The position numbers and the translations under genes are program-made. Below are positions 44,441 through 53,325 of a stretch of DNA of 64,000 bases, in pieces (positions within the stretch are counted from its first letter, which is position 1; the number at the start of each line of letters is the position of its first letter). Source of the DNA: Plantibacter auratus (GTDB taxonomy: Bacteria > Actinomycetota > Actinomycetes > Actinomycetales > Microbacteriaceae); NCBI RefSeq assembly GCF_050587365.1, contig NZ_JBOBFV010000006.1:50427-114426 (forward strand), read 5' to 3'. The notes beneath the pieces are model-generated. The model did not search any database and was not told the DNA's origin. It saw only the letters and a program-made list of their open reading frames with translations.

Positions 44441-45000
44441 TCGACCAGAAGCGCCCCACAGCGGACGACCTGCTCGCCGAGCGCGCTGCACGCGGACTGA
44501 GCGTCGCGGACCGCTGGCGACGAGACTCGTACCTGCAGCGCCTCGACTGGCACCTCGAAGCCGTGGTCACGGGCCGGGAACGCCGTTCGATCATCCGTTC
44601 ACTCCGGGACGAGCTCTCGGTCGATCAGCGACCGATGACGATCGCCGTGGCCGACCTCGGCTCACCACGCGCTCTGGCCGCCCGCTACGCCGACGACCCG
44701 GCCCGCTTACGACCGACCTGGTCGATCGGGGTCATCTGGGGCGGCGTCGCGATCCTCGCCTACTGGTTCTCGTTCGCCCTGTTCACCCTCGGGATGCTCG
44801 CCGTGGTCGAGCAGTCGACGCTCGATGAAGCGCACGCACGGTTCTTCTTCGTCGACGTGCTCGCCTTCGCCAACGAGGATGGCATCGGCGTCGGCTGGTC
44901 CGGTGACGTCGCGTGGATCCTCGTGCCGATCGTGATCATCGCCGTCGCCGTGCTCATCGGTGCACGCTGCTGGCGCGCACTCCCACGCTCCCGCGGCTGA
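44437..45000 (+). CDS. HAAS-like membrane protein paired with PadR
   Basis: A 187-residue protein. The N-terminal part (about 25-90) is helical (YLQRLDWHLEAVVTGRERRS, IAVADLGSPRALAARYADDP) and resembles the HAAS signalling domain often encoded beside PadR regulators. Two membrane helices follow (IGVIWGGVAILAYWFSFALF and WILVPIVIIAVAVLIG). Start overlaps the PadR stop. Function unknown; a membrane-bound signal partner is the usual inference. Confidence 0.78.
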   Translation: MIDQKRPTADDLLAERAARGLSVADRWRRDSYLQRLDWHLEAVVTGRERRSIIRSLRDELSVDQRPMTIAVADLGSPRALAARYADDPARLRPTWSIGVIWGGVAILAYWFSFALFTLGMLAVVEQSTLDEAHARFFFVDVLAFANEDGIGVGWSGDVAWILVPIVIIAVAVLIGARCWRALPRSRG

Positions 45001-45046
45001 AGCAGTCTCGCGATCGGAGCAAGGCAGGTCCGCGTCGACCGGATCG

Positions 45047-46108
45047 TCAGAACCCGAGCGTCGTCGACGTGACCACGCTGAGGAGGAGCGGAGCCACACC
45101 GACGAGGAGGAAGGCCGGCAGGATGCAGACCCCGAGCGGGATCATGAGGCGGGTCGCGAGGATGGCTGCAGCCCGCTCGCCGTCGGACCGCGCCTGATCA
45201 CGCTGCTGCTCCGCCTCGCTGCGGAGCAGCTCACCGGCGGGGATCCCGGCCCTGGCAGAGAGCGCGAGGACGCTCGTGATCGTGGCACCGTCGTAGGGGA
45301 CGGTGAACCGCTCGCACGCCTCCTCGACCATCGACCGGGCCGCCGGCGCCGCTCCCCCACCCGCCATCGCCACCGCGACGAGGTCGAGCGACAACCCCGG
45401 TGCGGGGTCGCGCCTCGCCGCCCGTGCGCTGAGCGCCGAACTCCAGCGCGCACCGACGATGAGGAACGCCACACCGGCCGCGAGACAACAGAGCCCAGGA
45501 GGCGTCGCGAAGAGCGTCCGCAGTGTGTCGAAGCCGAGGGCCATCCCGAGGAGGACGGCGACGAGCGGCAACCAGAGCACCAGCCTCGCCGTCGCGGACG
45601 GTCCGGCGAGCGCCGTGCCGACGTCCCGACCGATGCGGTCCAACTCGCGCAGCGACCCGGCGAGGTCGCGCAGACAGACGCCGAGCGGTGCGCCGCTGAT
45701 CGCAGCGACCTGCCAAGCGGCGGCCAACCCCGCCCAGGCTGTGCGTGCGCCAGCACCCGTCTCCTGATCAGCGATGGCGGCGATCGCCGCCGGCAGGTCG
45801 CCGCCGTGCGCTGCAGCATCGGCCACCGCGGACAGCACCGTCGCGTCGGCCCGATGATCGCTCGTCGTACCGCCTTCGTCGTCCGGTTCATCCGTCGCGA
45901 GGCCGACGGACACCGTGGCTGACCGCGTTCGCGCATCGGCGTCCGCCTCCAGAGCGAGATGCCTCCAGGCACTGCCGGGTGCGACGCCGGCACCCAGGAG
46001 CACGGCCAGACGACGGGTGGTGCGCGCCACGCGGGCGGGACCGTCGTCATCGGGCGGAGCCGCGCCGGGAAGCGCCGCGAGCACCCGCCGCAGGACCCGT
46101 GGCGGCAT
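45047..46108 (-). CDS. Tad/type II secretion F-domain inner-membrane protein (TadB-like)
   Basis: A 353-residue inner-membrane protein with a T2SF domain and several helices: LVLWLPLVAVLLGMALGFDT, CCLAAGVAFLIVGA and a final IPLGVCILPAFLLVGVAPLL. The cytoplasmic half contains AAWQVAAISGAPLGVCL and ALSARAGIPAGELLRSEA, two T2SF repeats, so one protein replaces the usual TadB/TadC pair. ATG 46108 overlaps the ATPase stop by one base. It forms the platform for the pilus ATPase. Confidence 0.87.
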   Translation of the reverse strand: MPPRVLRRVLAALPGAAPPDDDGPARVARTTRRLAVLLGAGVAPGSAWRHLALEADADARTRSATVSVGLATDEPDDEGGTTSDHRADATVLSAVADAAAHGGDLPAAIAAIADQETGAGARTAWAGLAAAWQVAAISGAPLGVCLRDLAGSLRELDRIGRDVGTALAGPSATARLVLWLPLVAVLLGMALGFDTLRTLFATPPGLCCLAAGVAFLIVGARWSSALSARAARRDPAPGLSLDLVAVAMAGGGAAPAARSMVEEACERFTVPYDGATITSVLALSARAGIPAGELLRSEAEQQRDQARSDGERAAAILATRLMIPLGVCILPAFLLVGVAPLLLSVVTSTTLGF

Positions 46109-47142
46109 CACGGCAACTCCTCGACGGAGAGGCGGTCGTGTTCGTCGATCAGGAGACGGCCGACCGCGACCACCTGCCGGCCGACCGGGAGCCGTGCCAG
46201 ATGCACGATGAGTCCGATCGCGCTCGTCGCCTGACGGGCGACGGCCTCCTGACTCATGCCGGCGAGCGCACCGAGCGCCTCCAAGCGGGCGGGCACGTCG
46301 GTCACGGAGTTCGCATGGAGGGTGCCGGCACCACCGTCGTGCCCGGTGTTGAGCGCCGACAGCAGCTCGCGCACCTCGGGCCCCCGGCACTCGCCGAGGA
46401 CGAGCCGGTCCGGACGCATGCGGAGGGCCTCGCGCAGGAGGCGTTCGAGGTCGATGCCGCCGGCCCCCTCCAGGTTGGCCTGGCGCGACTGGAGGGCGAC
46501 GACATGCGGGTGGAGGATCCGCAACTCCGCGACGTCCTCGATCACGACGAGCCGCTCGACGGGCGAGGCTAGGCCGAGCAGGGCGCCGAGGAGCGTCGTC
46601 TTCCCGGAGCCACCCGCACCGGTGATGAGGATGTTCGTCCGAGCGGCGACGGCCTCGCGCAGCAGCTCGGCGACCGTCGCCGGGAACATCCCGGCGGCCT
46701 GCAACGCATCGAACCCGAGCGCCTCGTCACGCGGCACCCGAATGGACAGCAACGTCCCCCGGGTCGACACCGGCGGGAGGACCACATGGACCCGCACCCC
46801 GTCCTGCAGACGCACGTCGACGCACGGGGTCGCCTCGTCGACGTGCCTCCCACCCCTCGCCACCAGGCGCACCGCGAGCGCTCGGATGGTCGCCTCATCG
46901 GAGCGCCACCCCGCCTCGCGGACGAGCCCGGCACCGTGGTCGAGCCAGAGGCCGGACGAACCGTTCACGAAGAGATCGGTGACCCCCGGATCGGCGAGGT
47001 AGGGAGCAAGAGCTCCGAAGTCGGCGAGCGCCGTGACCCCGCGCGACTCGGCTGCACCAGCGGGTTCGGCGTCGACCGTCGCTTCCGGAGAATCAGGAGA
47101 GGCGGCATCGGGTGGGACGGAGACGACGAAGCGATCGGACAT
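46108..47142 (-). CDS. Tad/Flp pilus secretion ATPase (TadA/CpaF family)
   Basis: A 344-residue hexameric ATPase that powers Flp pilus assembly. Walker A is GAGGSGKTT (175-183). RIPH/His-box elements follow: VIEDVAELRILHPHVVALQS, a Walker B stretch LVLGECRGPEVRELLSALNT and GHDGGAGTLHANSVTDV. It begins the tad operon; no TadZ/CpaE-type gene is upstream in this window. Stop overlaps the TadB-like start. Confidence 0.93.
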   Translation of the reverse strand: MSDRFVVSVPPDAASPDSPEATVDAEPAGAAESRGVTALADFGALAPYLADPGVTDLFVNGSSGLWLDHGAGLVREAGWRSDEATIRALAVRLVARGGRHVDEATPCVDVRLQDGVRVHVVLPPVSTRGTLLSIRVPRDEALGFDALQAAGMFPATVAELLREAVAARTNILITGAGGSGKTTLLGALLGLASPVERLVVIEDVAELRILHPHVVALQSRQANLEGAGGIDLERLLREALRMRPDRLVLGECRGPEVRELLSALNTGHDGGAGTLHANSVTDVPARLEALGALAGMSQEAVARQATSAIGLIVHLARLPVGRQVVAVGRLLIDEHDRLSVEELP

Positions 47143-47253
47143 GCGGCGAGCGTAGAAGCCCTGGCTCGAACCCCGAGGCGCGGAGGCGCGGACCTCGCAA
47201 GCTCACGCGACCGACGTCGCTTGTGGAGCGTCGTCGGCGAACCTCCGTGCGCC

Positions 47254-48333
47254 TCAGCGACCGATCGTCGAGGCGCGGATGACGAGGTCCGCACCGATCA
47301 CCGGGGCGGGTGCCACCGTCCGGCCCTCGATCCGGGCGAGGAGTTGCTCGGCGCCCGCCCGACCGAGCGCCTCGCCGGGCAATCGCACGCTCGTCAACGG
47401 CGGGTCGCTCACCACCGACGACGCCAGGTCGTCGAACCCGACCACCGCGAGCTCCCCCGGCACCGGCATGCCCATCGCCCGCGCCGACTGCAGCACCCCG
47501 TACGCGTGCGTGTCGGTCGCGCAGACCAGCGCGGTCACGCCGGCGTCGCGCCACCGCGGCCAGCTGTCGACGAACGCCGCGGCCGCCGCTTCGAGGTCGA
47601 TGATGCTCTCCGCGCGATCATCCGCGTGCACCCGCATCCCGCGCACGGCGGCCTCGCGCTCGAGCAGCAGTCGACGCAGGAGGAACGTGTCCGTCGCCGT
47701 GCGACCGCCGAGGTACCCGAGTTGCCGGTGCCCCAGGACGTGGAGGTGGTCGAGGAGCGCTCGGACACCGCCGAGGAGGTCGAAGTCGACGGAGACGGCG
47801 CGTCGGTCGGCGGCGACTGCACCGGACGCGGCCTCCGCCGTGGTCCTCGGAAGGCGGGGTGCGTCGAGCAACACGAGCGCGGTGTCGAGCCGGAGCTCGT
47901 CCAGGAAGGCCTCGCTCGGCGCGTCGACCACGACCCCGGCCGGTCGGAGGGCCGCGAGTCGGCCGAGCGCCGCCGCCGTCGGCACGTCGCCCTCCCCGGT
48001 CACCGACACGAGCAGCTGGTACGCGTCGCCGAGGCCAGCCCTGAGCCCCCGGATCACCGCACCGAAGTAGGGGTTCGACGCATCCGGCGTCACGAAGACG
48101 ACCAGGTTGCTGGACCCGCTCGCGAGCGCCCGCGCGGCGTGGTCGGCGACGTAGCCGAGCTCCGCGATCGCCTGGCGCACCCGTTCGGCGTTCTGTGCCG
48201 AGACGTGCCCGGCATCCTTGCCGTTGGCGACGAGCGACACGGTCGCGACCGACGTCCCGGCTCGCTCCGCCACCATCGCCGCAGTCACGCGACGGGCGGC
48301 GCGTGGCTGGGGATCGTTCGGTTCGAGGGGCAC
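47254..48333 (-). CDS. LacI-family transcriptional regulator
   Basis: A 359-residue LacI/GalR regulator. HTH near 15-60: VTAAMVAERAGTSVATVSLV and the hinge helix ARALASGSS. The periplasmic-binding-like domain follows, with VVFVTPDASNPYF, HLHVLGHRQLGYLGG and VGFDDLASS. GTG 48333 is chosen as the first codon giving the standard LacI N-terminus; the open frame continues upstream. It is divergent from the nucleoside hydrolase operon and has two operator-like palindromes in between. A sugar, ribose or nucleoside effector is inferred from context. Confidence 0.9.
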   Translation of the reverse strand: MPLEPNDPQPRAARRVTAAMVAERAGTSVATVSLVANGKDAGHVSAQNAERVRQAIAELGYVADHAARALASGSSNLVVFVTPDASNPYFGAVIRGLRAGLGDAYQLLVSVTGEGDVPTAAALGRLAALRPAGVVVDAPSEAFLDELRLDTALVLLDAPRLPRTTAEAASGAVAADRRAVSVDFDLLGGVRALLDHLHVLGHRQLGYLGGRTATDTFLLRRLLLEREAAVRGMRVHADDRAESIIDLEAAAAAFVDSWPRWRDAGVTALVCATDTHAYGVLQSARAMGMPVPGELAVVGFDDLASSVVSDPPLTSVRLPGEALGRAGAEQLLARIEGRTVAPAPVIGADLVIRASTIGR

Positions 48334-48390
48334 CCGTCGATCGTATCGGGGCCGCGGAACCCTGGGCCGAACGACCCGGTTTGGCGAACC

Positions 48391-48402
48391 TAAAGCGCTT
48401 GA
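48391..48402. promoter_or_regulatory. LacI-type operator 1
   Basis: TAAAGCGCTTGA holds the core AAGCGCTT (48393-48400). It overlaps a possible -35 (TTGACG, 48399-48404) for the nucleoside hydrolase operon. Confidence 0.7.
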
Positions 48403-48424
48403 CGTAGGCTGCTCCCGGCGGACC

Positions 48425-48436
48425 TGAAGCGCTTTA
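48425..48436. promoter_or_regulatory. LacI-type operator 2
   Basis: TGAAGCGCTTTA is the inverse of operator 1 with one mismatch. The two cores are 34 bp apart, about three helical turns, which suits looping or cooperative binding. Confidence 0.7.
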
Positions 48437-48484
48437 CGTGCCGTGTCACCCGCTTCCCCCAGCACCCCAACGATGTGGAGAACC

Positions 48485-49432
48485 ATGCCCCGCAAGATCA
48501 TCCTCGACTGCGACCCAGGCCACGACGACGCCATCGCGATCCTCCTGGCACACGGCAACCCCGAGATCGAGCTGCTCGCCGTCACGACCGTCGTCGGCAA
48601 CCAGACGCTGCCGAAGGTCACCCGGAACGCCCTCGCCGTCGCCCGCATCGCCGGGATCACCGACGTGCCGTTCGCCGCCGGTGCCGACCGCCCGCTCGTG
48701 CGCCCGCTCGAGAACGCGCCGGACATCCACGGCGAATCGGGCATGGACGGCCCCGCCCTCCCCGAACCCGCGATCGCCCTCGACGACCGGCACGCGATCG
48801 ACCTCATCATCGACCTCGTCATGTCGCACGAGCCGGGCGAGATCACCCTCGTCCCGACCGGCGGCCTGACGAACATCGCCCTCGCAGCCCGCAAGGAGCC
48901 GCGCATCGTGGAGCGCGTCAAGGAGGTCGTCCTCATGGGCGGCGGGTACCACGTCGGCAACTGGTCGGCGGTGGCCGAGTTCAACATCAAGATCGACCCC
49001 GAGGCCGCGCACATCGTCTTCAACGAGAGCTGGCCCGTCGTCATGGTCGGCCTCGACCTCACGCACCAGGCCCTCGCCACCCCGGAGGTCGTCGAGCGGA
49101 TCGCTGCGATCGGCACCGGCCCGGCACGCTTCGTCGAGGAGCTGCTCGAGTACTTCGGCACCACCTACAAGGACGCGCAGGGCTTCGACAGTCCGCCCGT
49201 GCACGACCCGTGCGCGGTCGCCTACGTGATCGACCCGACGATCGTGCGGACCGTCAAAGTGCCGATCGACATCGAACTCACGGGCACGCTCACCCTCGGC
49301 ATGACGGTCGCCGACTTCCGCAGCCCGGCTCCGGACGACTGCAGCACCTGGGCCGCGACCGAACTCGACCACGCACGCTTCTGGGGCCTCGTCACCGACG
49401 CCCTCGAGAACATCGGGGAGATCGAGCTGTGA
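48485..49432 (+). CDS. Inosine-uridine-type nucleoside hydrolase
   Basis: A 315-residue nucleoside hydrolase that splits ribonucleosides into base and ribose. It has the metal-binding motif DCDPGHDDAIAILLA (D8, D13, D14 region), GENAPDIHGESGMDG-like active-site loop and HDPCAVAYVIDP, with the second catalytic His/Asp near 240. ATG 48485 is preceded by GGAG. It is first in an operon with an MFS transporter and ribokinase and lies divergent from the LacI regulator, so the unit is a nucleoside-to-ribose-5-phosphate pathway. Confidence 0.94.
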   Translation: MPRKIILDCDPGHDDAIAILLAHGNPEIELLAVTTVVGNQTLPKVTRNALAVARIAGITDVPFAAGADRPLVRPLENAPDIHGESGMDGPALPEPAIALDDRHAIDLIIDLVMSHEPGEITLVPTGGLTNIALAARKEPRIVERVKEVVLMGGGYHVGNWSAVAEFNIKIDPEAAHIVFNESWPVVMVGLDLTHQALATPEVVERIAAIGTGPARFVEELLEYFGTTYKDAQGFDSPPVHDPCAVAYVIDPTIVRTVKVPIDIELTGTLTLGMTVADFRSPAPDDCSTWAATELDHARFWGLVTDALENIGEIEL

Positions 49433-50865
49433 GCGACCTCCTGAACTCCACGAAGCCCGCCGTCCGCATCGGCGCCCTCATGACGGCGTTGCTCGCCGCC
49501 TGCGTCGCCTTCCAGTTGAACGCCAGCATGCTGAGCCCCGCGCTCGTGAGCATGGCGCGTGAGCTGCAGACCGACGACGCCACCATCGGCCTCTCGCAGA
49601 CGATGTTCTTCACCACCGCCGCACTGTTCTCCGTCTTCCTCCCCCGCCTCAGCGACATCATCGGCCGGAAGAGTGTCCTGGCCGGGATGCTCGTCATCAT
49701 GCTCGTCGGCACCGTCGTCGCAGCCCTCGCCGTGAACGTCGAGATGCTGTTCGTCGGCCGCATCATCCAGGGCGTGTCCGGGCCGGTCGTGCCCATCACC
49801 CTGCTCATGCTGCGCGCCGAGGTCACCGACCCGAAGCGGTACGGCGCCATGATGGGCCTCATCACCGCGGTCAACGGCGGCATCGCCGGGATCGACGCCC
49901 TCGCCGGCGGCTGGCTCGTCACGAACCACGGCTTCCGGTCCGTCTTCTGGACCATGGCCGTCGTCGCAGCCGTCGCGATCGTCTTCGTCGTCCTGTGGGC
50001 CGCGAACTCGCAGCCCTCGAAGGGCACGAGGATGGACTGGTGGGGCGTGCTCCCGCTCGTCGTGTCGATCGCCGCCCTGCTCACCGCGTTCAACGAGGCC
50101 GGCAAGCTCGCAGCGGCGAACTGGCTGCTCGTCGGCGGGTTCATCGTCCTCGCCCTCGTCGCGTTCGCGATCTTCTGGACCGTCGAGAACCGCGTCGCCG
50201 AACCGCTGGTCGCCACGAAGTACCTCCGCCAGCGGAGCACCTGGGCACTCCTGCTCACGACGCTGCTCACGATGACCGGTGTCTTCGCCGTCGCCAACGG
50301 CCTCGTCACCTCGATCGCCCAGAACGCCGACGCGGGATTCAGCATGGAGGCCGACCTCGCCTCCCTCGCGTTCCTGACGCCGTACGCCCTCGTCGGCTGG
50401 CTCGTCGGCCCGTTCGCCGGTCGTCTCGCGCCAACGCTCGGCTACCTGAACGTGCTCCGCATCGGCCTCATCGGCAGCATCGTCTCGATCGTCATCATGG
50501 CGCTCGTCGGTGTGCACTCGCTCCCCGTGCTCATCGCGACGACCGTCCTCATCGGTGCGACCTACGCGGGCATCGGCAACATCATGCTCAACGGGCTGGG
50601 CATCGTCCTGTCGCCGAAGGAGAACCCGGGCTTCCTGCCCGGACTGAACGCGGGCGCCTTCAACCTGGGCGCCGGCCTCAGCTTCGTCGTCCTCCCCGCC
50701 GTCCAGATCGCCGTCGCACCTGCCGGAGGGACGTCGACGGCCGGGTACACGAGTGCCATGCTGGTCGGCGCGGGCATCACCGCGGTCGCCCTGCTGGTGT
50801 CGTTCCTCATCCCGAAGCCCGCGGGCGCCGAGGTCCGCCCGTCCGAGACCGCCTCGGCAGCCTAG
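49429..50865 (+). CDS. MFS transporter (probable nucleoside or sugar uptake)
   Basis: A 478-residue major facilitator with about 14 hydrophobic segments. The loop 2-3 motif appears as PRLSDIIGRKSVL, and IIQGVSGPVVPITL is a drug/H+ antiporter-like helix. GTG 49429 overlaps the hydrolase stop (GTGA), showing co-translation. In the DHA2-like group substrates vary; the operon context favours nucleoside or ribose import, but drug efflux cannot be excluded from sequence alone. Confidence 0.85.
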   Translation: MSDLLNSTKPAVRIGALMTALLAACVAFQLNASMLSPALVSMARELQTDDATIGLSQTMFFTTAALFSVFLPRLSDIIGRKSVLAGMLVIMLVGTVVAALAVNVEMLFVGRIIQGVSGPVVPITLLMLRAEVTDPKRYGAMMGLITAVNGGIAGIDALAGGWLVTNHGFRSVFWTMAVVAAVAIVFVVLWAANSQPSKGTRMDWWGVLPLVVSIAALLTAFNEAGKLAAANWLLVGGFIVLALVAFAIFWTVENRVAEPLVATKYLRQRSTWALLLTTLLTMTGVFAVANGLVTSIAQNADAGFSMEADLASLAFLTPYALVGWLVGPFAGRLAPTLGYLNVLRIGLIGSIVSIVIMALVGVHSLPVLIATTVLIGATYAGIGNIMLNGLGIVLSPKENPGFLPGLNAGAFNLGAGLSFVVLPAVQIAVAPAGGTSTAGYTSAMLVGAGITAVALLVSFLIPKPAGAEVRPSETASAA

Positions 50866-50875
50866 GAAGGTCACC

Positions 50876-51799
50876 ATGCAGAGTCCACGCATCGTCGTCG
50901 TCGGATCCTTGAACGCGGACCTCGTCGTCCGCACAGCACGCTTCCCGCAGCCCGGGGAGACGCTCACGGGATCCGAACTCGCCGTCATCCCCGGCGGCAA
51001 GGGCGCCAACCAGGCCGTCGCCGCGGGCAGACTCGGCGGCGACGTCACCATGGTCGGCGCGGTCGGCGACGACGCGCACGGATCCCTCCTGCTCGAGTCG
51101 CTCTCGAGCTCCGGAGTGGACGTCTCCCGAATCGCCCGACGTGACGACGTCGCGACGGGCACCGCGGTCATCACCGTCGACGACGCCGGGGAGAACACGA
51201 TCATCGTGTCGCCCGGGGCGAACGGCACCCTCACGCCGGATCGGATCAGCGAGGCGTGGACGGCGCTCGACGGTGCCGGCGTCGTCTGCCTGTGCCTCGA
51301 GGTGCCGATCGACACCGTGGTCGAGACGGCCCGGCGGGGTGCTGCGGCCGGCGCGCTCGTGCTCCTCAACCTCTCCCCCTACGGTCCGGTGCCGGAGGAG
51401 CTCCTCCAGGCGACCGGTGTCCTCCTCGTGAACGAGCACGAGGCGGCCGACCTCGCTGGGGTCGACCCGGAGGAGGCCGGGTGGGAGGCGACCGCCACGG
51501 CACTGCGCAGCCACGGCATCCGACGAGCCGTCGTCACGACCGGGGCCGCGGGCAGTGTCGTGATCGACGGCGAGGCCGACCCGGCGTCGGTTCCGTCGCC
51601 GACGGTGGACGCCGTCGACACCACCGGCTGCGGCGACGCGTTCATGGGCGCCCTCGCGCTGCGACTCGCTGCCGGTGACGAACTCGTCGACGCGGCTCGA
51701 TTCGCATCGACCGTCGGCAGCTACGCGGCGACCGGGGCCGGCGCCCAGGCGTCGTACCCCGATCAGGAGCAGCTCGCGGCGTTCCTCGAGCAGCGATGA
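50876..51799 (+). CDS. rbsK: Ribokinase
   Basis: A 307-residue PfkB-family kinase forming ribose-5-phosphate. N-terminal signature VVVGSLNADLVVRT, GGKGANQAVAAGRLGG, and the C-terminal PfkB signature DTTGCGDAFMGALAL with catalytic Asp. The start ATG follows AGGAAGG 10 bp after the MFS stop. Third gene of the nucleoside/ribose operon, converting ribose released by the nucleoside hydrolase. Confidence 0.94.
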   Translation: MQSPRIVVVGSLNADLVVRTARFPQPGETLTGSELAVIPGGKGANQAVAAGRLGGDVTMVGAVGDDAHGSLLLESLSSSGVDVSRIARRDDVATGTAVITVDDAGENTIIVSPGANGTLTPDRISEAWTALDGAGVVCLCLEVPIDTVVETARRGAAAGALVLLNLSPYGPVPEELLQATGVLLVNEHEAADLAGVDPEEAGWEATATALRSHGIRRAVVTTGAAGSVVIDGEADPASVPSPTVDAVDTTGCGDAFMGALALRLAAGDELVDAARFASTVGSYAATGAGAQASYPDQEQLAAFLEQR

Positions 51800-51801
51800 G
51801 A

Positions 51802-51837
51802 CACGGGGTCCCGCGTGAACCGACGCGGGACCCCGTG
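51802..51837. terminator. Bidirectional terminator after ribokinase
   Basis: A perfect 15-bp stem (51802-51816 with 51823-51837) and 6-nt loop lies between the ribokinase stop and the convergent membrane-protein gene. Confidence 0.9.
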
Positions 51838-51842
51838 GCGCC

Positions 51843-52640
51843 TCACCCGGCCGCGATCACCCAGAGGTAGAGCACCGCGGCAGCGGCGATCGCCCAGCTC
51901 GTGAAGCTGCCGACGAGGAACTCCTCCGCCTTGCCGCCGACCCCGCGATCCTCGGATATCTCCGGGAAGCGCACGATGCCCTTGGCCGCGACGAGGGCGG
52001 CGATCACCATGCCGGTGCCGCTCAGCGCGAGGACGACGATGAAGACCCGTTCGAGCGGGCCGATGAGGCGCCCACCGAGCAGCTGCGTCGTCGGACGCAG
52101 CGGCGTGCCGCCCTGCTCGACGCTCCCCAACTCTCGACCGCGGATCCTGACCGTCCAGGCGGAGGCGGGCGTCACGGTCGGTTGCGGCTCATCGTCCTCA
52201 CGGGCGCGGCGCAGCGACGCCCGCACGATGAGGTTGCTGCTCCGCATGAGGAAGACGAGCGTCGACCCGCCTGCGACGGCGAGGGCAAGGGGCACCTCCT
52301 GCAGCACGCCGAGGTGGAAGCCCGCGTAGACCTGTGCAGCGGGGCTGTCGGCCGTCCCTCCCGCCCCGAACACGAGTGTGGCGGAGACGACGAGGAGACC
52401 GAGCAGCAGCACGGGCCAGAGCCCGCGTGGTCGCGAGGTGTCCGAGGACGGCATGGTCACCATCCACCCGAGGGCGACGAGGCCGGTCAGTGTCGGCCAC
52501 CACCAGTCGAGCCCGAGCCCCAACACGGCGAACAGCCAGACGACCACCAGCCCGATCGCCGGCGACCAGCGCGGGCCCGGGATCAGTCCACGACAGATGT
52601 CGGCGACCCCGATCATGAGCAGCAGGACGGCCGTGATCAT
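51843..52640 (-). CDS. Hypothetical integral membrane protein paired with SatD
   Basis: A 265-residue membrane protein with about six helices: MITAVLLLMIGVADICRGLI at the start, AIGLVVVWLFAVLGLGL, LLGLLVVSATLVFGAGG and VFIVVLALSGTGMVIAALVA further on. No catalytic motif. The ATG overlaps the SatD stop (ATGA, 52640-52637), so the two proteins are made together. I recognise no family with confidence; it follows SatD-type genes in related bacteria as a membrane partner. Confidence 0.75.
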   Translation of the reverse strand: MITAVLLLMIGVADICRGLIPGPRWSPAIGLVVVWLFAVLGLGLDWWWPTLTGLVALGWMVTMPSSDTSRPRGLWPVLLLGLLVVSATLVFGAGGTADSPAAQVYAGFHLGVLQEVPLALAVAGGSTLVFLMRSSNLIVRASLRRAREDDEPQPTVTPASAWTVRIRGRELGSVEQGGTPLRPTTQLLGGRLIGPLERVFIVVLALSGTGMVIAALVAAKGIVRFPEISEDRGVGGKAEEFLVGSFTSWAIAAAAVLYLWVIAAG

Positions 52641-53281
52641 CGAATCGGCGCTCCGGCGAGCAGGTCGAGGGCCGAGACGAGCGCGGCGCCGCCTGATCGT
52701 TGCAGGTTCTGCGACACCGCGGACTGCGAGATGCCGACGTCGGCCGCCATCGACTCCTGCGACCGGCCGAGGAGTGCACCCGCGGCGAGCTGTCGCTGTC
52801 GGGGGTTCCGCATCTGATCGATCGTGTGGTCGCGCAGGGTGAGGAGTGCGTTCACGATGGCGTCTCCGTCCTGGGGCGATTCGCCCTCGAACCACGATCG
52901 CAGGTACGGCTGACGTTTGTCCTCCCGCCGATGCGCCTCGTCGATGGCGGCTCGGGCCCGCCACCAGGCGGAACCGTCCTGGATGATGGCGTCCTGGCCG
53001 GCGTCGATGTCCGTGACCTCGCCCCAGCCGAGGCCGAACCGGCAGTCGACCTCCGCAGGGAACAGGAGTCGCGCGAGGGTGGTGGCCCGCAGTGCGGTCG
53101 CGACGTCCGCGTACACGACCTGGAACTCGTCGCCGACCGTGGGACGCAGCGGCTGCTCGGCGGGCCAGGTGGCCTCCACCTGGAGGAAGACGTCCTGGAT
53201 CGCACGCTGAGCGCGGGTGCGATCGTCGAGACGGCGGGAACCGACGATGTCGACGACGACGGCCAGGAGGAGATCGGTCAT
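52637..53281 (-). CDS. SatD-family protein with C-terminal HTH
   Basis: A 214-residue SatD-like protein. The N-terminal region (LLAVVVDIVGSRRLDDR, then PTVGDEFQVVYADV and GLGWGEV) resembles a nucleotide-cyclase-like fold with conserved Asp and the GDEF-type segment, though not a proven cyclase. The C-terminal part (AADVGISQSAVSQNLQRSG) is an HTH. The gene is followed by a membrane-protein gene with translational overlap. It may bind its own upstream dyad at 53300-53315. Function unclear. Confidence 0.82.
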   Translation of the reverse strand: MTDLLLAVVVDIVGSRRLDDRTRAQRAIQDVFLQVEATWPAEQPLRPTVGDEFQVVYADVATALRATTLARLLFPAEVDCRFGLGWGEVTDIDAGQDAIIQDGSAWWRARAAIDEAHRREDKRQPYLRSWFEGESPQDGDAIVNALLTLRDHTIDQMRNPRQRQLAAGALLGRSQESMAADVGISQSAVSQNLQRSGGAALVSALDLLAGAPIR

Positions 53282-53299
53282 CCCAGAAGCATAGAGCTG

Positions 53300-53315
53300 A
53301 TAGTGGCCGAACTAT
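53300..53315 (-). promoter_or_regulatory. Dyad overlapping a -10-like box upstream of satD
   Basis: ATAGT/ACTAT arms (53300-53304 and 53311-53315) surround GGCCGA, 19 bases before the satD start. On the minus strand TATAGT lies here and could be the -10, so the HTH protein could repress itself. Low certainty. Confidence 0.45.
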
Positions 53316-53325
53316 AAGCAATATT

